64,000 bases of DNA from Ditylenchus dipsaci. Lineage: Eukaryota > Nematoda > Chromadorea > Rhabditida > Anguinidae. The stretch covers positions 186,001 through 250,000 of the forward strand of contig SADC01000010.1 of the NCBI GenBank assembly GCA_004194705.1, in the 5' to 3' direction. The position numbers and the translations under genes were made by a program. Below the pieces are notes generated by a model. It was given only the letters and a program-made list of their open reading frames with translations. It was not told where the DNA came from and did not search any database. This document shows positions 52,850-61,992 of this stretch, one piece after another; position 1 is the first letter of the stretch, and every line of letters starts with the position of its first letter.

Positions 52850-53290
52850 TTTTAAATTATTGGATTTCGACAGTAAATTATAACAGAAAACCAGACCTAC
52901 ACAGGTGAGACCAGCCAGGCGAACAGAGCCTTGCTTTATAAGCTTTTCAATGACTTTGAGAAAGCACTCCTCCATCAGGAATTCTGTCTCTTGGATTACT
53001 GAATTCAAGAGTATGTCGAAAAAGACTAAAGGAAAAAATAATCACATGATGCAGCCATATTATGCCTGACCATCCTGGCTGTGTGGTATAAATGAGCAGC
53101 CTTGATAAGGTGGCGACGTTCAGCTGGGGAATTTTGAAGTTTTTCATAGAGCAGGGATATTTCTTTATGACATGCAGCTGCTTGCTCAGGCATTTCTGCT
53201 TCTCTAATAAATAATTGTGTTAAGACCATACACTTGGCCCAGGATACAAGGAAAGTTAAAATTAGATTGGTCAGAAAGTCCTCACTCAGT
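52850..53290 (-). CDS. Fragment of a TPR-like protein
   Basis: The minus strand reads SEDFLTNLILTFLVSWAKCM, then VLTQLFIREAEMPEQAAACH and KEISLLYEKLQNSPAERRHL with IKAAHLYHTARMVRHN (53050-53290). After a possible short intron (about 53025-53045, ending CCTTTAG) it continues VFFDILLNSVIQETEFLMEE and CFLKVIEKLIKQGSVRLAGL. The alternating helices with AAACHKEISLLYEKL and AAHLYHTA resemble TPR repeats. Similarity to the huntingtin-associated HAP40/F8A family is possible but weak. Both ends are missing, since repeats follow at 53310. It converges with the gene at 51227. Confidence 0.4.
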
Positions 53291-53309
53291 ATCTACCTAA
53301 TCATGAACA

Positions 53310-53370
53310 TACCTGCACGGGCGCCGGTGCCCTCTTATAGCGGCGCCGGGTACCAGCCGCAGTACTGAAC
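53310..53370. repeat. GC-rich half-copy of the 26690-26875 foldback
   Basis: CCTGCACGGGCGCCGGTGCC and GCGGCGCCGGGTACC. The right half is missing. Confidence 0.4.
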
Positions 53371-53439
53371 TTTGAAAAAATTTGTCACATTTTAAAGCTT
53401 AACAGCATCTTTTCTGGTGTCCGCCACATGGGTAATAGC

Positions 53440-53522
53440 CGTTTGATCGCCAAAAATTGATCGCCCAGAAAATTGATCGCCACAAATTTGATCGCCCACA
53501 AAATTGATCGCCAGCATATTAC
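53440..53522. repeat. AAATTGATCGCCAC phrase array
   Basis: Five copies of TTGATCGCC(A/C)(A/C)AAA. No inverted partner lies within the window, so this may be a solo end of a phrase-array element. Confidence 0.6.
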
Positions 53523-53624
53523 GGCTAGCTTTCAGATCTTAAAAGAGAAGTTTTGTAATTTTGTACCTGATTCGGACCCTCGGAGAATTGAACATTGAGT
53601 GTTCTGGCTTAAACGGAAGCCTGT

Positions 53625-54834
53625 GATGTGCTGAGCACGATAGCATCAAACTCCGTCCACTTTTCTATGAATTTCGCTGAGCTGTGGCCTTCCGAAGTTT
53701 AGAACTCAGAAAAACCAGTACATTTCTTAATACAAATAGCAGTCAGTGAAATTCTGATGATGTACACTTGTTTCAAAGCTTATTCGATGCAAAATGAGTT
53801 GCTCTTTCGTAAGAACACACGAACTCTACAATCTGTAAAGAAATTTGACGAAAAACGTGTTTTTTCCCCAAAAATCAATGTTTTCAAACATTAATTTTTG
53901 TTGAAAAACCCACCATAAAAGTCGTTAATCAGCTTTCACCCTCTTAATTTTATTGCATGAAAAAGGAAATTCAATTCTGCATCTTTTAAACCAAAAATTT
54001 CAGAAAAAACCGGGGGAAGTAAGATCGAAACAGTCTTTGAAGATCGCTAGTCGTCCTTACTTCTTTCAGTTTTTGACGAGATTTTTTTTTTACAATTCAA
54101 ACCTGAAATTTTGACTTGGAATTCGTGCTCAGCGTACCCGATTTGCATGTGAAACTGCTCTAACACGTAGAAACGGTTTCCAATTCTTTTCAAGACAATA
54201 AGTATTCAAATGAGTCATACTTATTTAATTCAAATGTTTATTGTCTTGTGAGGAATTGGAAAATGAGAGTAAATTTCTAAGTGTAAGAGCAGTTTCACAT
54301 GCAAATCGGGTAAGCTGAGCACGAATCCAATGTCCGAATTTCAGGTTTGAATTGTAAAAAAAATTACGTCGAAAAAAGAAAAAGTCAGGACGACTAGCGA
54401 TCTTCAAAGGCTGTTTTGGTCTTACTTCCCCCCCCCCCCCCGCTTTTTTCAAACATTTTTTGTCAGAAAGATGCAAAATTAATTTTCTTTCTGATGCACT
54501 AAAAATATAGAGGGTGCAGGCCGATTTACGATTTTTTAGGGCAATTTTTTTTGCGAAAAACTGGTGTTCGAAAAATACGGATTTTCTAAAAAAAAAACTC
54601 CTATTTCTGCCGAAATTCATGACAGATTGTAGAGTTCTTGTGTTCCTCCAAAAGAGCAACTCATTTCGCATCGAATAAGCTTTTAAACAAGTGTACATCA
54701 TCAGAATTTCACTGATTGCGAATTGTATTAAGAAATGTACTGGTTTTTCTGAGTTCTAAACTTCGGGAGGCCACAGCTCAGCGAAATTCATAGAAAAGTG
54801 GACGGAATTTGATGCTATCGTGCTCAGCACATCA
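53625..54834. repeat. Long palindrome of 1.2 kb, arms about 550 bp
   Basis: GATGTGCTGAGCACGATAGC at the left is mirrored by GCTATCGTGCTCAGCACATC at the right, with AAAAGTGGACGG and AAGAAATGTACTGG pairs inside. The inner arms carry CCCGATTTGCATGTGAAACT and its inverse plus GTAAGATCGAAACAG. The poly-C run near 54430 lies in one arm only. The 158-codon minus-strand ORF (54225-54701) is one arm and has no motif. Confidence 0.85.
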
Positions 54835-54837
54835 TAA

Positions 54838-54936
54838 AATTCAGATCTAAACTTCAAAAACAGCTTATTCGGTGATTTCCGACACGTTTTTTTAACACCG
54901 AGTAAGCGCTTTTTGAAGTTTAGATCTAAATTTTTA
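54838..54936. repeat. Hairpin, arms about 40 bp
   Basis: AAATTCAGATCTAAACTTCA is mirrored by TGAAGTTTAGATCTAAATTT, with CACGTTTTTTTAACACCG near the centre. Confidence 0.75.
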
Positions 54937-55017
54937 CAGCTTTTCTACAGGGTGAACCAAAAAAAAACCCTGAACTTTGATGGCGCCGTAAGGCCAGTTT
55001 CAATCATGATTTTGTTG

Positions 55018-55140
55018 CCTTCAACCCTCGATTTAACGGCCCCGATTTAACGGCCCCTCGATTTAACGGGCCCCTTGAGCCGGTCCTGACTGCGAAAGTA
55101 TGCCCTCGATTTAACGGCCCCCTCGATTTATCGTCACTAT
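55018..55140. repeat. CCTCGATTTAACGGCCCC phrase array
   Basis: Five copies of CTCGATTTAACGGCCCC. It resembles the ends of the Tc1-like elements at 31769 and 44117 in layout (ACTCTCGATTTAAGG). No mirrored partner was found close by. Confidence 0.55.
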
Positions 55141-56104
55141 TTGCCTGATTATTTTGTTTATTTTTACTATTTAAGACGGGACTCTCATGACAAATCTGTC
55201 TGAAATCAGCACTTTCAGTCGAAAATCAGCCATAATCGCAGGTGCTTGATGTTATTTTCAGTCATAATTAACTATTTGGTGCCAAAAGTTCGAAAAATTC
55301 ATATTAATTAAGATCTGAAAGCCAGCCTTAAAAGACATTTTCTCTAAAACTGAACCACGCCTCGTTCCCTCTATTTTTTCGAAATTTCTAGATTCGGTCT
55401 CATTCGAAGAAGCGACTCATTTTGAGTGAGTTTACTTTTGACAGAACGCCAACTTCAAATTTGGGTCTCGAGATATGCTCAATTCAAAATTCGATCCATG
55501 CCGAATCTCTGAAATGTGGATATTTCCTTTGTTGAGTATACAGCTTTTCATTTATATTACACGACCCTTACACATTTACCATTCCACTTGACCATTCCAC
55601 GCAAAATTGAACGGGCTTTCTTATAATATTAGTGGATTCGGATTTTCGCATAGTTTTTATAGAAAAACATGAGATTTTACACCAAAATCAAAATTTTCAA
55701 AACAAAATTTTTTAGAAAAAAACCTGTTTTTCTCAGGCTTTTCTCAGGCTTGCAAATTCTGAAAGAGCAACTAATTGTGAACAAAGTGGTAGAAACAATT
55801 TTAAAAAAAGGGTGCAACAAAAAGTTTTTTAATGAGACAAAAATGCATACGCACCGTGTTTTCACTGCCTTTTTTTTAACTTTTTTCTTTTCAGGGCCAT
55901 TTTAAGAGAAATTTGTTGAAAAGTTGTAGTTACAACAATAAGTTCCCTCTGATACAAAAACCTTAAGGAAAAATTATAATTTACGCTCAACCACAGCCCT
56001 TTAAAATTCAAAATTATAACCACTTTAAATCCACATGACGCCAAGATTTTCGAATGACATTTTTCTAAGTTTTCTTCAATTTGGAAGTGCTATGCACTGT
56101 ATTG
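55141..56104. other. Non-coding stretch
   Basis: No motif-supported ORF. A local inverted pair (TCAGGCTTTTCTCAGGCTT direct repeat at 55733-55752) is the only structure seen. Confidence 0.35.
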
Positions 56105-56112
56105 TCATAGAT

Positions 56113-56561
56113 TAGGGTTGGCCAATAGGCATATGCCCGGGCATATGCCCGGACATAAAAAAGAAGAAAAAGATTTACACAGAAAAGAAATACACCCCGA
56201 AGGGACCCCTGAAAATATGATTCAGCCTCAAAATATCCCCCGCACATATGCCCGCAAAAATACAGATAAAAAATACACCGCGAAGGGTGTATTTCGACTG
56301 AAGTTGACGTATGAGCATGCCCCGGCATATGCCCGGGGCATATGCCCATGGGCATATTCCCAGAATCTACTCATACGACATTTTTGGTCAAAATACACCC
56401 TTCGCGGTGTATTTTTTTACTGTATTTTTGCGGGCATATGTGCGGGGGATATTTGGAGGCTGAATCATATTTTCAGGGGTCCCTTCGGGTTGTATTTCTT
56501 TTCTGTGTAAATCTTTTCTTCCTTTTTTTATGTCCGGGAATATGCCCACTGGCCAACCCTA
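56113..56561. mobile_element. hAT-type MITE, 449 bp, 8 bp target duplication
   Basis: The terminal repeat TAGGGTTGGCCA is perfect, and TCATAGAT is duplicated at 56105-56112 and 56562-56569. Sub-terminal words GGCATATGCCCGG repeat at both ends and near the centre (GGCATATGCCCGGGGCATAT). The arms include AAAAGAAATACACCCCGAAG and ATATGATTCAGCCTC. The ORFs of 96-130 codons are the two arms read through and carry no motif. Confidence 0.88.
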
Positions 56562-56569
56562 TCATAGAT

Positions 56570-56934
56570 AAAATCATTCTATATTCGATCTTGTGCCCGT
56601 TTTCAATTATTAGTCGAAAGGTGACGGCGATTGAGTAATGTGCCTTGCGCAGGCAATGTGTGAAGCTTCATTTTTCCGGAGAGGTTATTGGCATAAGAAA
56701 CTGATCTTGTATCAGTAATTTTTGTGTAAGGCTTCGTATAGCTAATATTCATGACAAACAAACCTAGAATATTAATTTGTTTGATACAAGTCGTATAGGT
56801 AAAAGGTCATTTTATATCACTTAGGTTTTGTTAAATTTTGGCTGAAAACAGTAGTACCTGTTAAGAAAATGCTTTTGCTTAAAATTTTGCATAGTTTAGT
56901 CCATAGGAAACAAAGCGACCAATAAAATCAGGCA
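56570..56934. other. Non-coding stretch
   Basis: Nothing recognised. Confidence 0.4.
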
Positions 56935-57214
56935 TACCGTATAACCTCTATTAAAAGGGCACCCCTACGGTGCCATGGCATTTCGTCCAAAATTCAGTTC
57001 GTCCAAAGTCAATTCGTCCAAAGACAATTCGTCCAAAATTCAGTTCGTCCAAAAGTCAATTCGTCCAAAAGTCAATTCGTCCAAAATGCATTTCGTCCAA
57101 AATGCAATTCGTCCGAAATGCAGTTCGTCCAAAATTCAATTCGTCCAAATTTTATTTCAAGTCAAAATTTTCACGAGAGAACCATTTCAACGATGACAGC
57201 ATAACTTCAACCGC

Positions 57215-57560
57215 TCAGAAACCTGTGCCAGAGTGGCCCATAGCCAAAATAAATCTGGTTTTGGGGGTTTACTAAATGGGACAGTCGTTTTTTGCGAAAA
57301 AAAGATATAGCGAACCAGAATCGCAATGAGATCGGGTGAATCGCTCAGAATACTACCGAACATCCGAAGCTATCCTAAAACCACTGCTTAGGACGGTTGG
57401 CAGTAGTTTGCAATGTTCGGTGGTCAGATTCTGAGCGATTCATCCCGTCACAGTGCGATTTTGATTAGCTCGATCGTTTTTTCGCAAAAAATTGTCCACC
57501 CTTCAGTAAACCCCAAAAACCGTTTTCATTGGTTTTTCACCTCTGTGACATGGGATTTTG
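57215..57560. repeat. Palindromic core module shared with two other elements
   Basis: GTTTTGGGGGTTTACTAAAT, TTTTTTGCGAAAAAA and GAATCGCTCAGAATACTACC are mirrored at 57410-57530 (GATTCTGAGCGATTC, CAGTAAACCCCAAAAACC). The same layout and words occur in 22690-22985 and 29120-29400. Confidence 0.75.
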
Positions 57561-57959
57561 GACTCGAGGTAAATAGATCTCAGGTGAATTGTCTCTTAAT
57601 AGGTTACAGGTCCGCAGTGAAGTCCGCAGTGAGAACTGTGGACTGAACCAACTAAACTAAAATCGCTAGAACTAAAATCGCTTCAAATCACTCTAATGAA
57701 ACTCTAATCACCCCGAACCAACCAAAATCATTTAAATGACCCCAACTACACCCTAAACAAGTCAGTTAGAATAGTTAAACTTTTTTGTGGTGATTTGAAC
57801 GGGATCAAGATATTTGGGGTGGTTTGGGCTCGTTTTGGCTAATACAAAATATCTTTCTCCTTCCTTTGTCGAATATTATTTGTCGGAAATCATGCATCAC
57901 ACCCAGCTAATTTGACAGAATGTCATTTACAGTTAAAAGCACAAAACCAAACAACGAAA

Positions 57960-57965
57960 TTTATT
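57960..57965 (-). promoter_or_regulatory. Poly(A) signal of the captured RPS3A copy
   Basis: AATAAA on the minus strand, 42 bases past the stop at 58007-58009. The capture therefore includes the gene's 3' end. At the 5' side a TTTTTAG acceptor (about 59003-59009) just before the start codon suggests a 5' UTR intron was captured too. Confidence 0.65.
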
Positions 57966-58006
57966 GCCAAATAACGAGAAACAGACAATTTAATATCATC
58001 GAGATA

Positions 58007-58988
58007 CTAGACACTAGCCTGCACAGGCGGCTCATAGGCATCTGGACAATAGGTAATCTCGCTATTCCCGGAAGTGATGGCACCAGCAGTCTCGCCATGC
58101 ATTTCCATCAGCTTGCCCATTTCGAACTTCGGCTTCTTGATGATCTTAACCTTGCGAATATAGACGTCTTGGAGAGGATAGATTCGGAAACACGATTTCT
58201 CAATGTCCTTGCCAATGGAATCCGGAATCAGCTTGTTGCACACTGCCGAAGGTCACTCGAAGCAACCTAAAATGTCAAATCAGTCTTATGACGACGAAAG
58301 AAATAAAAAGACCTCTTTCTGCATGAATTCGACCATTTTGGCACGAATAGCGCGAACATGCGATGACTTAGCATAGCTGAAACAAGGGCAATACCTTCGG
58401 AAATAACTTGAGGAATACTAACCTGGTCTTCTTCACTTGGTGATCAGATGATAGCTTGATGCTTACTCATAGACGCGCCCCTTCAGGAAGTCACTGGCGA
58501 TCTCTGAAACAATCATTTAAAAGGTGAAATGGAAATTCAATTTACTTGTTCCCTGAGACTTGTTGACGAATGTCTACCCAATGGTGCGGTTCGTGAACAT
58601 AGCCGGAGCTTTGACATCGTACCATTCCCTAAAAAAAAGCAAGAAACATAAATAAGAAAACATTCCTGTCGCATAAAAGCATACTTTCGGGTGAACGGAT
58701 CAACCACCTTCTTCTTAAAGGCCTGACCTCTTCCTACTTGGTGGTCCCGCCAATTCAAAAGTTTCCCTTGATCATTGGACTTCTGTACGGATTTTTCCGC
58801 TAGGTTTCTAACAAAACTAAGCCTAAAATTTGATTTTAGGCCTAGTTTTGTTAGAAACCTAGCGGAAAAATCCGTACAGAAGTCCAATGATCAAGGGAAA
58901 CTTTTTGAATTGGCGGGACCACCAAGTAGGAAGAGGTCAGGCCCTTTAAATCCCTCCTTGCTCATCTTCTTATTTTGCCGATAGCCAT
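58007..58988 (-). pseudogene. RPS3A: Ribosomal protein S3a gene copy captured by a transposon
   Basis: Five exons on the minus strand: 58988-58685 (interrupted by a MITE), 58628-58546, 58503-58424, 58376-58313 and 58266-58007, with 40-60 bp introns. The text matches eukaryotic eS1/S3a: [77 protein letters not shown] and the end YEPPVQASV. Damage: one A missing after MAIGK, a MITE in exon 1, TAG in place of the Lys codon after NRTIG, exon 3 only 80 bp (about 55-60 residues lost between GRVYE and QVKKTS) and one G missing before CNKLIP. S3a normally has about 265 residues and sits on the 40S subunit. Retained introns show the copy came from genomic DNA, not mRNA. Confidence 0.92.
58719..58945. 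mobile_element. TTAA-flanked palindromic MITE inside RPS3A exon 1
   Basis: TTAA lies at 58715-58718 and 58946-58949. Ends AGGCCTGACCTCTTCCTACT and, reversed, AGGGCCTGACCTCTTCCTAC. The core TTTTTCCGCTAGGTTTCTAA is mirrored exactly. Excision restores the reading GFKKKVVDPF of S3a. It is the closest copy to 2874-3105. Confidence 0.88.
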
Positions 58989-59539
58989 GCTTGCTTTCAA
59001 CTGCTAAAAACCAATTTATTTACGAATAGAAACTATGAATCGAAAATATGAACGCATAAATGAAAACAATAATCGGATAAATGTCTCAATCAAATCTTGA
59101 TCAAAAAGGTGTTGAGGTCGTAGTCCAAAAGACGTGGTACTTGGGTGACTTAAGGAGAAACGGTCAGGTGATATTATTTGGCAGTGCCTACATATCGGTA
59201 CGCAGGTGGAAGTGGATCAATAGAGATTCTGCCGAACTTCATTATGTTCGAATTTGGACGAAATGCATTTTGGACGAATTGGCTTTTGGACGAATTGAAT
59301 TTTGGACGAATTGAATTTTGGACGAATTGTCTTGGACGAACTGAATTTTGGACGAAATGCCATGGCACCACCCCTACAGTTAACGTTTTTCAAATTTGCT
59401 TTGCTTTTTTAACCCCAATATTGTTTACTAGGGTCTGCAGGCGCCTATCGGCGCCTATGTTGTTCGGGAACATTAGTTGTTCATGTACATTAGTAGTTCG
59501 GGTAGATTTATCTTCCGAGTGCGTTAATGGTTAATGACT

Positions 59540-60030
59540 AAGCTACTCTACCTCTCCTACCCTTGCCCATCCTCGCCTATCCTCGCCTACCCTCACACAT
59601 CCTCGCCTACCGTCGCCTATCCTCGCCTACCCTCGCCTATCCTCGCCTACCCTCACACATCCTCGCCTACCCTCGCCTATCCTCGCCTACCCTTGCCTAT
59701 CCTCGCCTACCCTCACACATCCTCGCCCATCCTCGCCTACCCTTGCCCATCCTCGCCTATCCTCGCCTACCCTCGCCTATCCTCGCCTACCCTCACACAT
59801 CCTTGCCCATTCTCGCCTACCCTTGCCCATCCTCGCCTATCCTCGCCTACCCTCGCCCATCCTCGCCTATCCTCGCCTACCCTTGCCCATCCTCGCCTAT
59901 CCTCGCCTACCCTCGCATATCCTCGCCTACCCTCGCCTATCCTCGCCTACCCTTGCCCATCCTCGCCTATCCTCGCCCATCCTCGCCTACCCTCGCCTAT
60001 CCTCGCCTACCCTCGCCCATGCTCGCCTAT
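59540..60030. repeat. 10 bp minisatellite CCTCGCCTAT / CCTCGCCTAC
   Basis: About 49 units in perfect 10 bp register, with variants CCTTGCCCAT and CCTCACACAT arranged in a higher-order pattern of roughly 20-60 bp. Three overlapping frames stay open for 75-181 codons, but these are tetrapeptide-like repeat translations (LAYPRLPSPI) without gene context. Confidence 0.88.
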
Positions 60031-60464
60031 CCAATTTCGATTATACGTGATTGTGCTTAAAAGGAAGCCAAGATGTTGAACTTGAGGTTCCGCAGAGATA
60101 TTGACATTAATCGGCAAAAACTGGCCAAAAATTGGGTTTGAACCGGAACATCCACCTTAAATCCACACCTGAGAAACCAATGAGTTTTGAGCTTGTCCGG
60201 GCAGGTATTCAATACCGACTTTTCATATAAAAGTGGCTGAAAATTGACGATACATTAAAAGTGTGATCCAACCAACCAACCAACCTGCCCAAATACTATG
60301 TAGAGATTTTTCGAAACAGACGACCAGTCATTTTGTAGACTTTGTGAAGCTCTACAAAATGAGTGGTCGTCCGTTTCGAAAAATAAACAATATTAGAGTT
60401 AAAAAGCAAAGCAAATTTGAAAAACGTTAACTGTAGGGTGCCGTTTAATAGAGGTTATACGGTA

Positions 60465-61400
60465 TCTGTGCAAAACTAGGCAAATTAAAAAAAAAACGTG
60501 GCACTTTTTCTCCAGAACATGGCATATTTCCGTTTTATCCTACGAAAAATTGCTTATTCTCCATGTGACTATTTTTAAACTTAAAGGAGCATAATTTTGC
60601 TCGCATGTCCAAAATTTGAATAGGCGGGGGACAGGTCTCTTTTGTCTCTCACTATACTCGTTTGATTTATTACGAACGACTCAAAAGAGTACAGTGAACT
60701 GTCTCCTATTAATTCAAATTTTGTACAAGCCGCTGTACAGCGTGTCAGACCTTATGATCATATGAGATCAAATTTAAAATTTGAATTCAAATTACATCTT
60801 TCGTGTCAGGACAACATGAAAAATATTTTAATTTTTTTCTATCTTTAAAGGGGCCACAGCCCTTAAAATTCATAATCATAATCAATTTACGATTTTTGCG
60901 CCAAATAAAAAAATTCGAAAATTGACTGAGATTTCTATACATGTAGTTAGAAGTAACCCAGATCTGTAACGGATTTCATTCTTATCTGTTTTAAGGTAAA
61001 CTTATCCGCAAAAAGCTTCCTTACATTCTGGGCATTAAAATAAGTCATCACTCACCTCGAATATAAGCAACTTTTTGAGTCTTTAATAAAATTTTCGAAA
61101 AATATACCTAAACACATCACCTCGCTTTGCAACTATTACTGGTCTGAAATTCTGTCGTACATTTGAAAGCTCAAAAATGGGGCTGTAGCCCGATAGAAAA
61201 GTAAATTTGCTACGATTTCATACCAAAGAAGTGTGCAAAAGATACAAATTTGGGTGGTTTTATAAAAAAAGTAGACAGAAAACACAAAAACCCCTGATTT
61301 TACTCGTAAAAATACGAGTGTTTGCTTTAAATGACCTCTACTTCTAAATTCTGACTATACGAAAATCGGTCTGACTGTTATTGTAGCTGAATGTCTGGGC
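60465..61400. other. Non-coding stretch
   Basis: No supported gene. A GGCGGGGGACAGGTCTCTTTT / CAAAAGAGTACAGTGAACTG pair near 60624-60710 suggests a small foldback. Confidence 0.35.
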
Positions 61401-61750
61401 CATCTTTTGGTGTATGAGCCGTACTAAAATCGACGACTTTTTTAGACTTTTCGACGGAATGAAATTTGGTATAATTCGAAGTACCATGATGACTCGCAAT
61501 CAAGCTCGAAAAGAGGCAAGGAACAAGCCCGGGTCAAGAAATAGTCAGCAACTGGTGTGTCTCTCTCCGAAATTCGTTCAGCCGCAATCAAAAAAAGATG
61601 GAAGAATAAAGCGCGCAAATCAAGACCCAAAATGACAGTAAATTTGTGGTTCTCTTGATGCGTACAGCTGAGCGAGTAGATCGGTCTTTGGCAAAGAATG
61701 AACCATGACCGAGTTGAGCAAAGGATCTGTAAGTAATTTTTCTAACAAGT
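61401..61750. other. Stretch with one short ORF of unknown standing
   Basis: The plus-strand frame 61414-61635 gives 73 basic residues (NQARKEARNKPGSRNSQQL) without a known motif or splice context. It could be a decayed exon. Confidence 0.3.
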
Positions 61751-61754
61751 ATTG

Positions 61755-61992
61755 TTTGGACCTTATGTACTTTGGGGGGGGGGCCACCGATTTTTTCACC
61801 TCGTTTTTCTTCAATTTTACATGTGATGCTAATAATCATAATAATTATGTTAACCGTCTCTTAGTGACCATAGAAAAATTGATTAAAGTGATCATGGTCA
61901 ATTAAATCACCATAATTAACTTGATCACTATATAAAACGTAAAAATTTGGTGAAAAAATCGGTGGCCCCCCCCCCCCAAAGTACATAAGGTC
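61755..61992. repeat. Palindrome, about 240 bp, with G/C runs
   Basis: GGACCTTATGTACTTTGGGG at the left is mirrored by CCCCAAAGTACATAAGGTCC at the right. The arms contain CCACCGATTTTTTCACC and a central GTGATCATGGTCAATT hairpin. No gene. Confidence 0.85.

Larger units (their letters stand above)
56969..59369. mobile_element. Phrase-array TIR element carrying RPS3A, 2.4 kb
   Basis: The duplication ACCCCTAC is at 56961-56968 and 59370-59377. The ends GGTGCCATGGCATTTCGTCC are perfect mirror images. The left arm has ten copies of AATTCGTCCAAAA-type phrases (56978-57150); the right arm has seven of the inverse TTTTGGACGAATTG (59250-59358). Next to the left arm lies the shared core (57215-57560: GGGTTTACTAAA, GAATCGCTCAGAAT). 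The cargo is a complete, decayed RPS3A gene. The layout is that of a Pack-MULE. Confidence 0.85.
56937..60462. mobile_element. TA-flanked CCGTA-end element hosting the RPS3A-carrying element
   Basis: TA at 56935-56936 and 60463-60464; ends CCGTATAACCTCTATTAAAA and, reversed, CCGTATAACCTCTATTAAAC. After removal of 56969-59369 and one duplication, the left arm reads on through CACCCCTACAGTTAACG and TTTGCTTTGCTTTTTTAAC. This mirrors the right arm at 60390-60445. Its own interior holds the 10 bp minisatellite (59540-60030) and a small hairpin at 60305-60390. Confidence 0.8.

Noticed and set aside
52850..53290. Naming the fragment HAP40/F8A
   Set aside because: The helical Ala-rich pattern is suggestive, but no diagnostic residues could be confirmed and both ends are missing.
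54225..54701. 158-codon ORF on the minus strand
   Set aside because: It is one arm of a 1.2 kb palindrome, Phe/Lys-rich from AT-rich sequence, with no motif or splice context.
56118..56510. 130-codon ORF
   Set aside because: It lies wholly inside a hAT MITE and mirrors the ORF on the other strand.
57920..58270. 116-codon plus-strand ORF starting MSFTVKSTKPNNE
   Set aside because: It is the antisense shadow of RPS3A exon 5.
59534..60079. ORFs of 181, 165 and 75 codons rich in Pro, Tyr and Ser
   Set aside because: All three are translations of a 10 bp minisatellite. Period three would be expected for a selected protein repeat.
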